Assembly (NCBI RefSeq): GCF_030254645.1
Contig: NZ_CP116346.1
Location: 3,761,001 to 3,825,000, forward strand
Direction: 5' to 3'
DNA: 64,000 nt
Source of the DNA: Paucibacter sediminis
GTDB taxonomy: Bacteria; Pseudomonadota; Gammaproteobacteria; Burkholderiales; Burkholderiaceae_C
A program made the translations under genes and the position numbers. The notes beneath the pieces were generated by a model, which searched no databases, was not told the DNA's origin, and worked only from the letters and a program-made list of their open reading frames with translations. How positions within the stretch are numbered: the stretch's first letter is position 1; each line of letters starts with the position of its first letter. Of this stretch, positions 44,217 through 53,868 are shown one piece after another.

Positions 44217-44858
44217 ATGACTAGCAAGACTTCCGTATCGGCCTTGCGCCACACGCTGCTGGCGCTGGCAATGGCAGGCGCCAGCGCCATGGCCGGCGCG
44301 GCCACCAGCTACCACGCCGTGATCGACACCACCGGCCTGGCCGGCGGCGGCTGGCTCGACATCCAGTTCAATCCCGGCAGCCTGCCCGCGGTCGGGGCCA
44401 CGGCCACGTTGACGCATTTCAGCGGTGCCTTCGGCAGCGACTTCGAGCTCATCGGCGGCAGCGGCAATCTGGCCAGCGGCTTCACGCTCAACAATGCCCA
44501 GCAGTTCAACGATCTGTTCCACGCGCTGAACCTGGGCGGCAAGATCAGCTTCGACGTGAGCTTTGACGGCGCCTTCGCCAGCACGCCAGGCCCGGTGGGC
44601 ACGACCTTCTCGGTCGGGCTGCTGGCGGCCGACCAGAGCAGCTATCTGGGCCGCCCCGGCTGCAATGCCGCGCTGGGCGACAACTGCAGCCTGTTCCAGA
44701 TCGAGCTGACGCCGCCCGGTGGCCTGACGCTGACCCTGCCTTCCGGCAGCATCGCCAGCGTGACGGCGGCGGTGCCGGAGCCCGGCAGCTACGCGCTGCT
44801 GCTGGCCGGCCTGGGGCTGGTGGGTGTGGCGGCGCGCCGCAGCCCTAAGTCGGACTGA
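44217..44858 (+). CDS. PEP-CTERM protein following the PHP hydrolase
   Basis: The 213-residue protein has a signal peptide (about residues 1-29, HTLLALAMAGASAMAGAA). The body reads SYHAVIDTTGLAGGGWLDIQ and LNLGGKISFDVSFDGAFAST, and the tail is VPEPGSYALLLAGLGLVGVA followed by ARR. The body type, with repeated glycine-rich beta strands and two late Cys, is seen in other Burkholderiales PEP-CTERM proteins, but no function is known. It starts 12 bp after the PHP hydrolase stop, so the two are co-transcribed. It ends at a bidirectional terminator. Confidence 0.82.
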   Translation: MTSKTSVSALRHTLLALAMAGASAMAGAATSYHAVIDTTGLAGGGWLDIQFNPGSLPAVGATATLTHFSGAFGSDFELIGGSGNLASGFTLNNAQQFNDLFHALNLGGKISFDVSFDGAFASTPGPVGTTFSVGLLAADQSSYLGRPGCNAALGDNCSLFQIELTPPGGLTLTLPSGSIASVTAAVPEPGSYALLLAGLGLVGVAARRSPKSD

Positions 44859-44880
44859 GCAAGTTCGGAGACCCAAAGAA

Positions 44881-44902
44881 AAAGGCAGCCGAGGCTGCCT
44901 TT
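44881..44902. terminator. Bidirectional terminator between convergent PEP-CTERM genes
   Basis: The perfect 10-bp stem AAAGGCAGCC / GGCTGCCTTT has a GA centre and A/T-rich flanks on both sides. It serves the plus-strand gene ending at 44858 and the minus-strand gene ending at 44925. Confidence 0.9.
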
Positions 44903-44924
44903 CTTGCGTGTCGCGTGGACGCGT

Positions 44925-45557
44925 TCAGCGGCGCTTGCGGGTCAGGCCCAAGGCTGCCAGGCCCAGACCGGCAAGCAACAGCGAGCCGGGCTCGGGCACG
45001 TTATGGCTGCCGAACACATCGCTGGTCAGCGTGGCGCGGATAGCCTCAGAGCCGAAGCTCAGGTTGGGGTAGGCGAAACCGCCGTTGGGGAAGTCCGTGC
45101 GCACGTAGCCGCTGCTCAGGCCGACGCCGTTGCCAATCTTGTTGTTGCTCAGCGCGACATTGTCTGCGTTGGCCGTACCAGCAACGCGGTAGGTGCCGGG
45201 GGCCAACAGCAGATCGCTGATCTCGGTGACAAACCAAAGCGCGGTGCCCTGCGCGCTCAGAATCTGCGTGCTGGCGTTGTTGACGACGGCTTGCGCGAGC
45301 AGGCTTCCCGCTGCGTCCCACAGGCCCACGGTGTGGATGCCGGTGAGGCCATTGCCTTCGGCATCAAGCCAGCCCAGGCCATCGACAAGCAGCGAGCTGC
45401 GCAGCGTGAATTCGGTGCCCGCCACGTAGTTGCCGGTCAGAAAGTCTTGCTGATTCGACTGTGGGCCTGCATCGATGATCACACCAGCATGGGCGCTGCT
45501 GGCCAGACCCAAGATGATGGCGAGGGCCGTGGCCGCGAGGGATTTGGAAAAAGGCAT
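44925..45557 (-). CDS. PEP-CTERM protein, divergent orientation
   Basis: The 210-residue protein has the signal peptide MPFSKSLAATALAIILGLAS and a beta-rich body resembling DUF4082-type modules (FTLRSSLLVDGLGWLDAEGN, TVGLWDAAGSLLAQ, APGTYRVAGT). The tail is VPEPGSLLLAGLGLAALGLT followed by RKRR. The ATG at 45557 is supported by AGGA ten bases upstream. It converges with the previous PEP-CTERM gene. DUF4082-like modules are often found in carbohydrate-binding or surface proteins (general knowledge, not shown here). Upstream spacer 45558-45751 holds a CCCCC/GGGGG hairpin (45641-45657) and no gene. Confidence 0.82.
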   Translation of the reverse strand: MPFSKSLAATALAIILGLASSAHAGVIIDAGPQSNQQDFLTGNYVAGTEFTLRSSLLVDGLGWLDAEGNGLTGIHTVGLWDAAGSLLAQAVVNNASTQILSAQGTALWFVTEISDLLLAPGTYRVAGTANADNVALSNNKIGNGVGLSSGYVRTDFPNGGFAYPNLSFGSEAIRATLTSDVFGSHNVPEPGSLLLAGLGLAALGLTRKRR

Positions 45558-45751
45558 GGGGAGTTCCTGATTGGGCAACAAAGTGGTGTTCGACAGCGAC
45601 GCGATTGTTGACGCTCGCCCGCACAAGGTCCGGCCAGCATCCCCCTGAGGTCGGGGGCTTGTCGTGGTGAATACGCGACTAAGCACGCGCGCCTCCCCGC
45701 ATTCGAGTGGCCGCATGACCTCTCGCGGCGAGCCGGTGGACGTCGCAGGGG

Positions 45752-46519
<768 letters not shown>

Positions 46520-46521
46520 GT

Positions 46522-47640
46522 TCAGGCTCCCAACAGTTTGCCGGTGCGCAGCGCTTCGCGCCCCGCGACCTTGGCGGCGCTTGCGCCCGCCGTGATGAAG
46601 CGCAGGCATTCGCGCGCGAACATCAGGCCGTCCACCGGCGCCGTCAGCTCGGTGCAGCTGGCGCTGACGGGGTCGATCACATGGGCAATCACCTCGCCCT
46701 GTTTGACCGTGGCGCCGGGCTCGCGCAAATAGACCAGCACGCCCGCCACCGGTGACTTCACCGACATGCAGCCGGCTAGCGGACGCGCGTCGCCCAGCGC
46801 CTCTGGCATGGGCGGCACAGCGCCGCTGATGAGGCCGCGGTAGGCCAGGAAGTCGAGGATGTTCTGCGCGTCGCGGCTGGCCAGTTCGTGCGTCACATCG
46901 GCCTGGCCGCGCAGCTCCACCGTCACCGCCAGGCAGGCTTGGGGGATCGGGAAGTGGCCGGCGAACTGCTTGTCCCATTTCCACCAGACCTGCGAGCAGG
47001 CCTCGTCGAAGGGGTTGTCACCGGCGTCGGTGGCCAGGAGGGTCAGCGGCGAGCCCAGATAGCGCTGCAGCGGTTCGCATTGTTCCCAGCAGGGCGTCTC
47101 GGTGTAGAGATGCATGACGGCCTGGGCATCGCAGTGCAGGTCCAGCACGATGTCAGCATCGCAGGAGAGCGCCATCAGCGTGCGGCGCAGCGATTGCAGC
47201 TCGGTGGCCACCGGCGCGCCCGCCACCGCCTTCTGCAGCTCGCGGCGCAGCACGCGCACATTGTGGGCGGCGTCCTGGTTCAGCTCGGGCTCGGCGGCGG
47301 CCGCGGCCTGGGCGATCTGGTCGGGGTAATGGCGGTTGAAGTTCTCGCCCGAGAGCAGCTCGAAGCGGCCCTGCGGGCCCTGCAGCAGCCATTGCGAGAG
47401 GCCGATCGGGTTGGCCATCGGCACCAGCACGATCTCGCCCTGCAGGCGGCCGGCGGCTTCCAGGGCATCGAGCTGCTGGCGCAGATGGTGGGCGGTGAGC
47501 ATGCCGGGCAGTTCGTCGGCATGCAGCGAGGCCTGGATATAGGCCTTGGGTCCGCTGCCGGGCGTGCCGTAGTGCAGGGACAGGAGCTCGCGCTGGGTGC
47601 CGGGGGCGGGTGCGAGCAGCAGGTGTTTCTGGATTTGCAT
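46522..47640 (-). CDS. aotO: AotO-like succinylglutamate desuccinylase/aspartoacylase family protein
   Basis: This 372-residue M14-type carboxypeptidase-fold protein has zinc ligands expected in [11 protein letters not shown] (His-x-x-Glu) and [20 protein letters not shown] and a C-terminal beta domain ([20 protein letters not shown]) are also present. Family members remove acyl groups from N-acyl amino acids. It is encoded inside the transporter operon, 2 bp before the ATPase gene and 11 bp after the second permease, as aotO is in Pseudomonas. It may de-acylate the imported amino acid derivative. Catalytic activity has not been established for AotO proteins to my knowledge. Confidence 0.82.
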   Translation of the reverse strand: MQIQKHLLLAPAPGTQRELLSLHYGTPGSGPKAYIQASLHADELPGMLTAHHLRQQLDALEAAGRLQGEIVLVPMANPIGLSQWLLQGPQGRFELLSGENFNRHYPDQIAQAAAAAEPELNQDAAHNVRVLRRELQKAVAGAPVATELQSLRRTLMALSCDADIVLDLHCDAQAVMHLYTETPCWEQCEPLQRYLGSPLTLLATDAGDNPFDEACSQVWWKWDKQFAGHFPIPQACLAVTVELRGQADVTHELASRDAQNILDFLAYRGLISGAVPPMPEALGDARPLAGCMSVKSPVAGVLVYLREPGATVKQGEVIAHVIDPVSASCTELTAPVDGLMFARECLRFITAGASAAKVAGREALRTGKLLGA

Positions 47641-47651
47641 GGGGGATGGGT

Positions 47652-48338
47652 TCAGCGTGGCATCAGGGGCTTGAGCCAGCGCGCCTCGGCCTTGTGGAAC
47701 AGCGCCACCAGCACTAGGGTCATCAGGAAATAGAAGACCGCGGCGCTGATGAAGGCCTCGAAGGGCATGTAGTAGGTGGAGTTGACCTGGCGCGCCGCGC
47801 CGGTCAGGTCCAGGATGGTGACGATGCTGGCCAGCGAGGTGCCGTGCAGCATGAAGATGGCCTCGTTGCTGTAGGCCGGCAGCGAGCGGCGCAGCGCCGA
47901 GGGCAGCACGATGCGGCGGAACAGCACCCAGCGGCTCATGCCCAGCGCCTTGGCGGCCTCGATCTCGCCATGCGGCAGGGCACGGATGCTGCCGGCGATG
48001 ATCTCCACCGTGTAGGCGCAGGTGTTGAGCACAAAGCTCAGGCAGGCGCAGAACCAGGCCGAGCTGAGGTAGGGCCACAGCGCGCTCTGCTGCACCCACT
48101 CGAACTGCGCCAGGCCGTAATAGATCAGGAACAGCTGCACCAGCATCGGGGTGCCGCGGAACACATAGGTGTAGAACCAGATCGGACGCGACAGCCAGGG
48201 GTTGGGCAGGCTGCGCAGCACCGCCAGCGGTATCGCGAACAGCAGGCCCAGGCCCAGCGAGATCACGAGCAGCTCGAAGGTGGTGAGCGCGCCGCTCAGG
48301 TAGAGCGGCAGGTTTTCGAGAATGGTGTCGAGATCCAT
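47652..48338 (-). CDS. aotM: Amino acid ABC transporter permease, AotM/HisM-like
   Basis: The 228-residue inner-membrane permease has about five membrane helices. The EAA loop is EIEAAKALGMSRWVLFRRIV, which docks on the ATPase. FRGTPMLVQLFLIYYGLAQF is the standard HisM/HisQ-family stretch. It pairs with the permease encoded just upstream to form the heterodimeric channel. Its start overlaps the upstream stop by one base. Confidence 0.92.
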   Translation of the reverse strand: MDLDTILENLPLYLSGALTTFELLVISLGLGLLFAIPLAVLRSLPNPWLSRPIWFYTYVFRGTPMLVQLFLIYYGLAQFEWVQQSALWPYLSSAWFCACLSFVLNTCAYTVEIIAGSIRALPHGEIEAAKALGMSRWVLFRRIVLPSALRRSLPAYSNEAIFMLHGTSLASIVTILDLTGAARQVNSTYYMPFEAFISAAVFYFLMTLVLVALFHKAEARWLKPLMPR

Positions 48339-49030
48339 CAGAGCACACCCTTGCGCACGCCCACCGAGAAGCGCTTTTGCAGCCAGTCGAACAGCAGCTC
48401 CGAGGCGCTGGTGAAGAGCAGGTAGATCACCGCCACGGCGCTGTAGAACACAAACGGCTCTTTGGTGGTGCCGGCGGCCTGCGAGCCGCGCGTCATCAGG
48501 TCATGCAGGCCGATCACCGAGACGATGGCGGTGCTCTTGATCAGCACCAGCCAGTTGTTGGACAGGCCCGGGAGGGCATGCCGGAACATCTGCGGGAAGG
48601 TGATGCGCCAGGCGATCTGCCAGGGCGTCATGCCATAGGCCAGGCCGGCCTCGCGTTGGCCCGGCGGCACCGCCAGGAAGGCGCCGCGGAAGGCCTCGGT
48701 CAGGTAGGCACCGAAGATGAAACCGATGGTCAGCACGCCCGCCAGATAGGGATCGACGTCGATGCCCTCCTGGTAGCCCATCGCCTCGGCCACATGGTTC
48801 ACAGCCACCTGGCCGCCGTAGAAGATCAGCAGCATCAGCACCAGATCGGGGACGCCGCGTATGAGGGTGGTATAGGCAAAGGCCAGGGCCTTGGGCAAGC
48901 GCCATTTCGACAGCTTGGCCAAGGCACCCAGCAGCCCCAGCACCATGGCCATGCTGAGGGAACTCAAGGCCACGCCCAGCGTGACCAGGGTCCCATCCAG
49001 CAGGCTGGGCAGAAAGCCGTTCAGAAACAT
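48338..49030 (-). CDS. aotQ: Amino acid ABC transporter permease, AotQ/HisQ-like
   Basis: The 230-residue inner-membrane permease has the EAA loop REAGLAYGMTPWQIAWRITF and the family stretch RGVPDLVLMLLIFYGGQVAV. It is the partner of the HisM-like subunit. Its ATG follows the receptor gene's TAA with no spacer (TAAATG), so translation is likely coupled. Confidence 0.92.
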   Translation of the reverse strand: MFLNGFLPSLLDGTLVTLGVALSSLSMAMVLGLLGALAKLSKWRLPKALAFAYTTLIRGVPDLVLMLLIFYGGQVAVNHVAEAMGYQEGIDVDPYLAGVLTIGFIFGAYLTEAFRGAFLAVPPGQREAGLAYGMTPWQIAWRITFPQMFRHALPGLSNNWLVLIKSTAIVSVIGLHDLMTRGSQAAGTTKEPFVFYSAVAVIYLLFTSASELLFDWLQKRFSVGVRKGVL

Positions 49031-49813
49031 TTACTTGATGGACAGGTCGTACTCGAAGTACTTGTCGTTCAACTTCTTGAACGTGCCATTGGCCTGGATG
49101 GCGGCGATGGCGTCGTTGAACTTCTTGCCCAGGGCCTTCTCGTCGGCCTTGCGCATGCCCACGCCCGAGCCGGTGCCGAAGTACTTCACGTCGGTGAAGT
49201 TGGGGCCCACGAAGGCAAAGCCCTTGCCGGCCGGAGTCTTGATGAAGCCCTGGTCGATCGCGACCAAATCGGCCACGGTGGTGTCGATGCGGCCCGACTT
49301 CAGATCCAGGAAGACCTGGTCCTGGGTCGCATAGCGCACGATCTCGCTCTGCTTGAAGGTCTCGGCGGCGAACTTCTCGTGGATGGTGGCGCGCTGCACG
49401 CCGATCTTCTTGCCCTTCAGGCCGGCGGCGCTGATGTCCAGCTTGGCGTCGGCCTTGGCGGCGAAGCGTGCCGGGGTGTTGTAGTAGGGCTTGGAGAAGG
49501 CGATCGCCTTCTTGCGCTCGTCGGTGATGGACATCGAGGCAATGATGGCGTCGATCTTCTTGGCCTGCAGGGCCGGGATCAGGCCGTCGAAGTCCTGTTG
49601 CACCAGCACGCACTCGGCCTTCATCTCGGCGCAATAGGCCATGGCCAGGTCGATCTCAAAGCCCTTGAGCTTGCCGTCCGGGCCCACTTCGCTGAAGGGA
49701 GGGTAGGCGCCTTCCACACCGATGCGGATCTTCTTCCACTCGGGGGCTTGGGCCTGGGCGGTGGCGACGCTCATGGCCAGGGCGGCCAGAGCGATCAGAT
49801 GACGTCGTTGCAT
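49031..49813 (-). CDS. aotJ: Periplasmic basic amino acid-binding protein, AotJ/ArgT-like
   Basis: This 260-residue periplasmic receptor of the SBP_bac_3 type has the signal peptide MQRRHLIALAALAMSVATAQA. Ligand-binding motifs are IRIGVEGAYPPFSEVGPDGK, GFEIDLAMAYC and MSITDERKKAIAFSKPYY. The TDERK motif and Asp pattern are those of lysine/arginine/ornithine/histidine receptors. It is the first gene of the transporter operon. It lies 79 bp downstream of the alpha/beta hydrolase on the same strand, enough for its own promoter. Confidence 0.93.
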   Translation of the reverse strand: MQRRHLIALAALAMSVATAQAQAPEWKKIRIGVEGAYPPFSEVGPDGKLKGFEIDLAMAYCAEMKAECVLVQQDFDGLIPALQAKKIDAIIASMSITDERKKAIAFSKPYYNTPARFAAKADAKLDISAAGLKGKKIGVQRATIHEKFAAETFKQSEIVRYATQDQVFLDLKSGRIDTTVADLVAIDQGFIKTPAGKGFAFVGPNFTDVKYFGTGSGVGMRKADEKALGKKFNDAIAAIQANGTFKKLNDKYFEYDLSIK

Positions 49814-49892
49814 GTAGTCGACTCCTCGATGGATGAGAAAGAGAGAAAAAATGAAGAAGGTGGATGTTGCTATGCCCACGCGCTGCCGGACA

Positions 49893-50891
49893 TCAGGGTT
49901 TGAGCGATTGCAAAAACGCCTGCACCGGCTTCAGCGTGGCGGCCGGGTCTTCTTCCTGCGGCACGTGGCCGAGCGTATCAAAGACCACGAGTTCGCTGCC
50001 CTTGATCGCCTGTTTCATTTGTTGGCCATATTCCAGCGGGATCAGACGGTCGCGCCGGCCCCACAGTATCAGGGTCGGTTGGCGAATGTCGCCCAGCTGT
50101 GCGGCGTATGCTCCGGGCCGCATTTGCTCGAAGCGCTGGGTGAGGGCCAGGCGGTTGCCCTCGCGCAGGGTGAGCTCGAAATAACGGTCCACCAACTCGG
50201 CCGTGACCTGGCCCGGCTCGCCATAGACATTGCGCACCGAGCTTTCGATCAGGCGGCGCGGCAGAAAGCCGCTCACCAGGCTGCGCATGCCCGGTATGCG
50301 CGCCAGCTGGAAGCCCAGCGGCACCGACTCGGGCTTGAACGCCAGCCCGCCGGCATCCACCAGCAGTAGCGCCGCCACGCGCGCCGGCTGCTGGGCGGCA
50401 AATTCCCAGGCGATCTGGCCGCCCAGTGAGTTGCCGCCCAGCACCACGCGCGGCAGTTGCAGCTTGTCCAGCAGGGCCAGCAGCAGGCGCTGGTAGGCGG
50501 CGTCGCTGTAGTCGCCGCTGCCGGCCGGGCCGGTGAGGCCGAAGCCGGGCAGGTCCAGGGTGATGACGCGGCGGGTCGCACTGAGCGTCTTCACCCAGCC
50601 GGCCCAGGTATGCAGGCTGGCCGAGGTGCCGTGCAGCAGCACGATGGGTGTGGGGTCGCCGCGCGGCCCCTCGTCGCGCCAGTGCAGCAGCTGCTGGCCG
50701 CCGTCCAGCGGCAGTTCCATGAATTCGGAGGGCGGCGGCGCCCAGCGCGCCACCAGGCTTTCGAGGCTGCGCTCGGGCGCGCGGAAGGCCGCGGCACAGA
50801 TCGCCAGCGCCAGTATCAGCAGGCCCAGCAGGCGCAGCAGGCTGTGGCGCAGACGCTCGCTCAGACGTTTGCTCACGGGGTTCAGGCGCAT
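49893..50891 (-). CDS. Alpha/beta hydrolase, membrane-anchored
   Basis: The 332-residue protein has a single N-terminal membrane helix (about 18-37, preceded by basic residues) that probably anchors it in the inner membrane facing the periplasm. The hydrolase fold has oxyanion region VLLHGTSASLHTW, nucleophile Ser155 in GGNSLGGQ, acid in WGRRDRLIP and His in TLGHVPQEE. Substrate is unknown; esterase or epoxide-hydrolase-like relatives exist. It directly follows trhO (start codon immediately after the trhO stop). Confidence 0.87.
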   Translation of the reverse strand: MRLNPVSKRLSERLRHSLLRLLGLLILALAICAAAFRAPERSLESLVARWAPPPSEFMELPLDGGQQLLHWRDEGPRGDPTPIVLLHGTSASLHTWAGWVKTLSATRRVITLDLPGFGLTGPAGSGDYSDAAYQRLLLALLDKLQLPRVVLGGNSLGGQIAWEFAAQQPARVAALLLVDAGGLAFKPESVPLGFQLARIPGMRSLVSGFLPRRLIESSVRNVYGEPGQVTAELVDRYFELTLREGNRLALTQRFEQMRPGAYAAQLGDIRQPTLILWGRRDRLIPLEYGQQMKQAIKGSELVVFDTLGHVPQEEDPAATLKPVQAFLQSLKP

Positions 50892-51674
50892 TCAGCCACG
50901 ATGGGCCTCGCTGGCCGGGCGCATGATTTCGGTGGCGGGCTCCAGGCCGGCGCCGAGCGCCTCGCGCTGGTCGAACACGAAGCAGCTGCCGTGGTAATGC
51001 GGGCCGCCGGTCTCCTCGAAGTACTTGAGGATGCCGCCCTCGAGCTGGTAGACGGGGCCGTCCAGGCCCTGCTGCTGCAGCACGATGGCGGCCTTTTCGC
51101 AGCGTATGCCGCCGGTGCAGAAGCTCACCACGGTCTTGCCCATCAGCTCCTCGCGGTGCGCGGCCAGGGCGGCAGGAAACTCGGTGAACTTGCTGATGCG
51201 CCAGTCGATCGCGCCGTCAAACGTGCCGTAGTCCACCTCGAAGGCATTGCGCGTGTCCAGCGTCACCACCGGACGGCCCTCGTCGTCGTGACCCTGGTCC
51301 AGCCAGCGCGCCAGCGTCTTGGCGGGCAGGGCGGGGGCACGCGGCAGCTGGTCGGGGCGGATCGCCGGCATATTCATGCGGATGATCTCGGGCTTGACCT
51401 TGACCAGCAGCTTCTTGAAGGGCACGGCCTCGCTCCAGCTTTCCTTGGGCGCGAGGTCGGCAAAGCGGGCGTCCTGCTGCAGCGCCGCGACCCAGCCGCG
51501 CACCGCCTCGGCGCTGCCGGCCAGGAACAGGTTGATGCCTTCCTCGGCAATCAGCACCGTGCCCTTCAGGCCCAGCTCCAGGGCGTGCTGATAAAGCGTC
51601 TCGCGCAAGGTGGGCGCATCGGCGATCAGGACGAACTTGTAGGACGAGATATTGAGGATGGGGCCGGACTGCAT
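50892..51674 (-). CDS. trhO: tRNA uridine-34 hydroxylase TrhO (YceA family)
   Basis: This 260-residue rhodanese-like protein hydroxylates U34 of tRNA using O2, a step toward 5-carboxymethoxyuridine. The N-terminal ferredoxin-like part (ILNISSYKFVLIADAPTLRE) precedes the rhodanese domain with catalytic Cys186 in SFCTGGIRCEKA. WRISKFTEFPA is also family-typical. An in-frame ATG at 51701 would extend it by nine residues. A TACAAT -10-like hexamer lies between the two ATGs, 8 nt before 51674, so 51674 is preferred and the mRNA may be leaderless. Confidence 0.93.
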   Translation of the reverse strand: MQSGPILNISSYKFVLIADAPTLRETLYQHALELGLKGTVLIAEEGINLFLAGSAEAVRGWVAALQQDARFADLAPKESWSEAVPFKKLLVKVKPEIIRMNMPAIRPDQLPRAPALPAKTLARWLDQGHDDEGRPVVTLDTRNAFEVDYGTFDGAIDWRISKFTEFPAALAAHREELMGKTVVSFCTGGIRCEKAAIVLQQQGLDGPVYQLEGGILKYFEETGGPHYHGSCFVFDQREALGAGLEPATEIMRPASEAHRG

Positions 51675-51688
51675 GGGGCGGGATTGTA
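51675..51688 (-). promoter_or_regulatory. -10-like TACAAT 8 nt before the trhO start
   Basis: TACAAT (51688-51683 on the minus strand) is followed by CCCGCCCC and ATG. The same TACAATCCCGCC string stands directly before the dnaE ATG. No ribosome-binding site is present. Confidence 0.45.
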
Positions 51689-51728
51689 AGGACTGCGCCA
51701 TACCGCCCCGCCGGGCCCGCAGCTCAGC

Positions 51729-52685
51729 TTAGGGCGCAGGTCGCGGACGGGTCGGCACGCTGGCGCTGCAGATCTCCACATGCTTGGGGCTGTGCACGAA
51801 CCAGCCGCCGCGGTGGCGGCGCGCCTCCAGCAGGGCGTCCCAGGTCTTGCTTTCGGTCCTCAGCACCTGCAGGGCAGGGCGCTCGGCCTCGGGCAGCTCG
51901 CTGGCCAGGCGCACGCGCGTGATGCCGGTGCGCTGCTCGGGCTTGTCATAAAAGCCCATATTGGGGCCGCCGCGCTGCAGCGCGGACAAATACTCCATGC
52001 CCTTGAGCACGCGGCCCACCACGGTGATGTTGAGGTCCAGGCCGCGCGGCGCATGGCCGATCACGGCATAGAGCTCGGCGCCGGTGCTGGAGTCCACCGC
52101 ATCGCTGCGGCCCGCGCCCACCATGCCGTAGCAATGCGCCAGCCAGGCCTTGCCGGCCTTGGGGTCGGCGGCCACCGGGAAGCCGTCCACGAAGCCACTC
52201 ATCGGGGCCCAGCCATCCAGATCGGGAATCTTGTTGAACAGGGCGGGGGGCAGACTCTTGTAGTCCACCGAGAACTCGGCCGGGATCTTGGCCTCGGCCT
52301 TGCCCAGGGGCTTGGCGGTCTTGGCATCGTCGCCGTTCGGGTCGCCCCATTGGGTGACGAAGTTGTCCTGCACGCGCACGATCGCCAGGCCGTCGTAGAA
52401 ACCGCCGCGCGCCAGGGCGCGGATATTCGCGGCATGGCGCGGCGCAAAGCGCGGCGCCAGTTCGATCAGTACTTGCTGAGTGGCCTGACCCTGCGCCAGC
52501 TCCATCACCAGCAGATCCTCGGGCTTGATCTCGCGCCAGTCGCCGGCGGGGGACTGGGCCAGGATCTCGGCGCTGCTCTTGGGTGGGGTCACGGGTTTTT
52601 CCGGGGGCTGTCTGACGGCAATTGCGGCCTGACTCAGCAGCGCGAGGACAGCGGTCGCCAGCAAGGTCGGAAGGGTCTTGTGCAT
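51729..52685 (-). CDS. Secreted cyclophilin-type peptidyl-prolyl isomerase
   Basis: The 318-residue protein has the signal peptide [21 protein letters not shown]. The cyclophilin fold covers about residues 60-270, with [40 protein letters not shown] and [10 protein letters not shown] (where other cyclophilins have AMARAxxPxS). [20 protein letters not shown] follows. It has an unusual insertion containing a second domain-like segment ([11 protein letters not shown]) and a Pro-rich C-terminus. It would assist folding in the periplasm. It is divergent from the LytS-like kinase, 82 bp apart. Confidence 0.85.
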   Translation of the reverse strand: MHKTLPTLLATAVLALLSQAAIAVRQPPEKPVTPPKSSAEILAQSPAGDWREIKPEDLLVMELAQGQATQQVLIELAPRFAPRHAANIRALARGGFYDGLAIVRVQDNFVTQWGDPNGDDAKTAKPLGKAEAKIPAEFSVDYKSLPPALFNKIPDLDGWAPMSGFVDGFPVAADPKAGKAWLAHCYGMVGAGRSDAVDSSTGAELYAVIGHAPRGLDLNITVVGRVLKGMEYLSALQRGGPNMGFYDKPEQRTGITRVRLASELPEAERPALQVLRTESKTWDALLEARRHRGGWFVHSPKHVEICSASVPTRPRPAP

Positions 52686-52767
52686 GTCGATGGGCTCCTG
52701 TTCGGGCGGCAGCATAACGCCTGGTGCCAGTTGCCGGACTATCATCAAGTCACCGGGGGCTTCTTCG

Positions 52768-53868
52768 ATGCAGCAACGTGCCCACCATTCGCAGGTGCCG
52801 AGGGATGCCGCGTTGCGGCAGTTGCCACTGTCTACGGTGTTCATCGGCGCGGCCGTCGTAGCGACCTTGATGTCGACCGAATACCTGTTCCAGTTTTTTG
52901 TCTGGCGCCACTGGCCCTGGGACGAGGTGATGGCCGGCTGGCTCGAAGTGCTGCGTGACCGGCTCGTCGTGGCGCTGATGATCGCCTTGTCGCTGAGTGC
53001 TGCTGCGCGCGTGCGGGCGCGCGGCCTGCGGTGGCGCTCCGCCCTGCTGGCCGCGTCCATTCTGGCGGGCGCCGCGGCGGGCGAAGTGCTGCTGCTGGCT
53101 GCCGGGGCATCGGGCTCGTCGGGCGATGCGCCTGCCGTGCTCGGTCGGGTGGCGCGCTGGACGGTGGTGGCCGGTGCGGTGGCGGCGATGTGGTACTTGT
53201 GGCGGCGCGCGGCCGATGTTGGTGCAGCAGAGCAGGCGACCCAGCTGCGCCATGCGCAGATCCAGCGCCAGACGGCCGACCTGCAGCTCGAAGCGCTGCG
53301 CAGCCAGATCGAACCGCACTTCTTGTTCAATACCTTGGCGACGGTGCGGCGATTGCAGCAGGTGGATCCGGCTGACGGTGCGCGCTTGCTGGCCTGCTTT
53401 GTCGGCTACCTGCGCTCGGCGCAACCAGCCCTGCACGCCGATGCGGCGACGCTGGGGCGCGAGATCGATCTCGCGCGTGCCTATCTGAGTGTGGTGGCGC
53501 TGCGCATGGAAGGCCTGCTGCAATTCAGTTTCGACGTGCCGGACGCCCTCCGCTCGCAGCCATTCCCGCCGCTGACCATAGCCACGCTCGTGGAGAACGC
53601 CGTGAAGCATGGCATTGAGCCTTCGATCAACGGTGGCTCGATCAGGGTGTCGGCGCGGCTGCTCGACAGCGCGATCGAGGTGGTGGTGGCCGACACCGGT
53701 GTGGGCTTGCAGGGAACCGGTGGCAGCGGCATCGGCCTGGCGAACGTGCGCGCCCGCTTGTCGACGCTGTATGGCAGCGCCGCTGCGCTGACGCTGCAGG
53801 GGCAGATGCCAAGCGGCGTGCGCGCCAGCCTGCGCCTGCCCTGTGCGTCCAGGGCCGTGGCGGCATGA
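52768..53868 (+). CDS. LytS-family sensor histidine kinase
   Basis: The 366-residue kinase has about four membrane helices in residues 20-145 and a short coiled linker (155-175). The His_kinase domain has QIEPHFLFNTL and phospho-acceptor His184. The ATPase domain has LVENAVKHGIEPS and DTGVGLQGTGGSGIGLANVR. This is the LytS/YehU type that pairs with LytTR regulators. It starts the operon kinase, pseudokinase, cupin, LytTR regulator, each overlapping or close to the next. The ligand-sensing part is the membrane region; there is no large extracellular domain. Confidence 0.88.
   Translation: MQQRAHHSQVPRDAALRQLPLSTVFIGAAVVATLMSTEYLFQFFVWRHWPWDEVMAGWLEVLRDRLVVALMIALSLSAAARVRARGLRWRSALLAASILAGAAAGEVLLLAAGASGSSGDAPAVLGRVARWTVVAGAVAAMWYLWRRAADVGAAEQATQLRHAQIQRQTADLQLEALRSQIEPHFLFNTLATVRRLQQVDPADGARLLACFVGYLRSAQPALHADAATLGREIDLARAYLSVVALRMEGLLQFSFDVPDALRSQPFPPLTIATLVENAVKHGIEPSINGGSIRVSARLLDSAIEVVVADTGVGLQGTGGSGIGLANVRARLSTLYGSAAALTLQGQMPSGVRASLRLPCASRAVAA

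Noticed and set aside
45641-45657. CCCCC/GGGGG hairpin as a terminator
   Set aside because: Only 5 bp, no T-run, and located upstream of the minus-strand PEP-CTERM gene, where no transcript needs ending.
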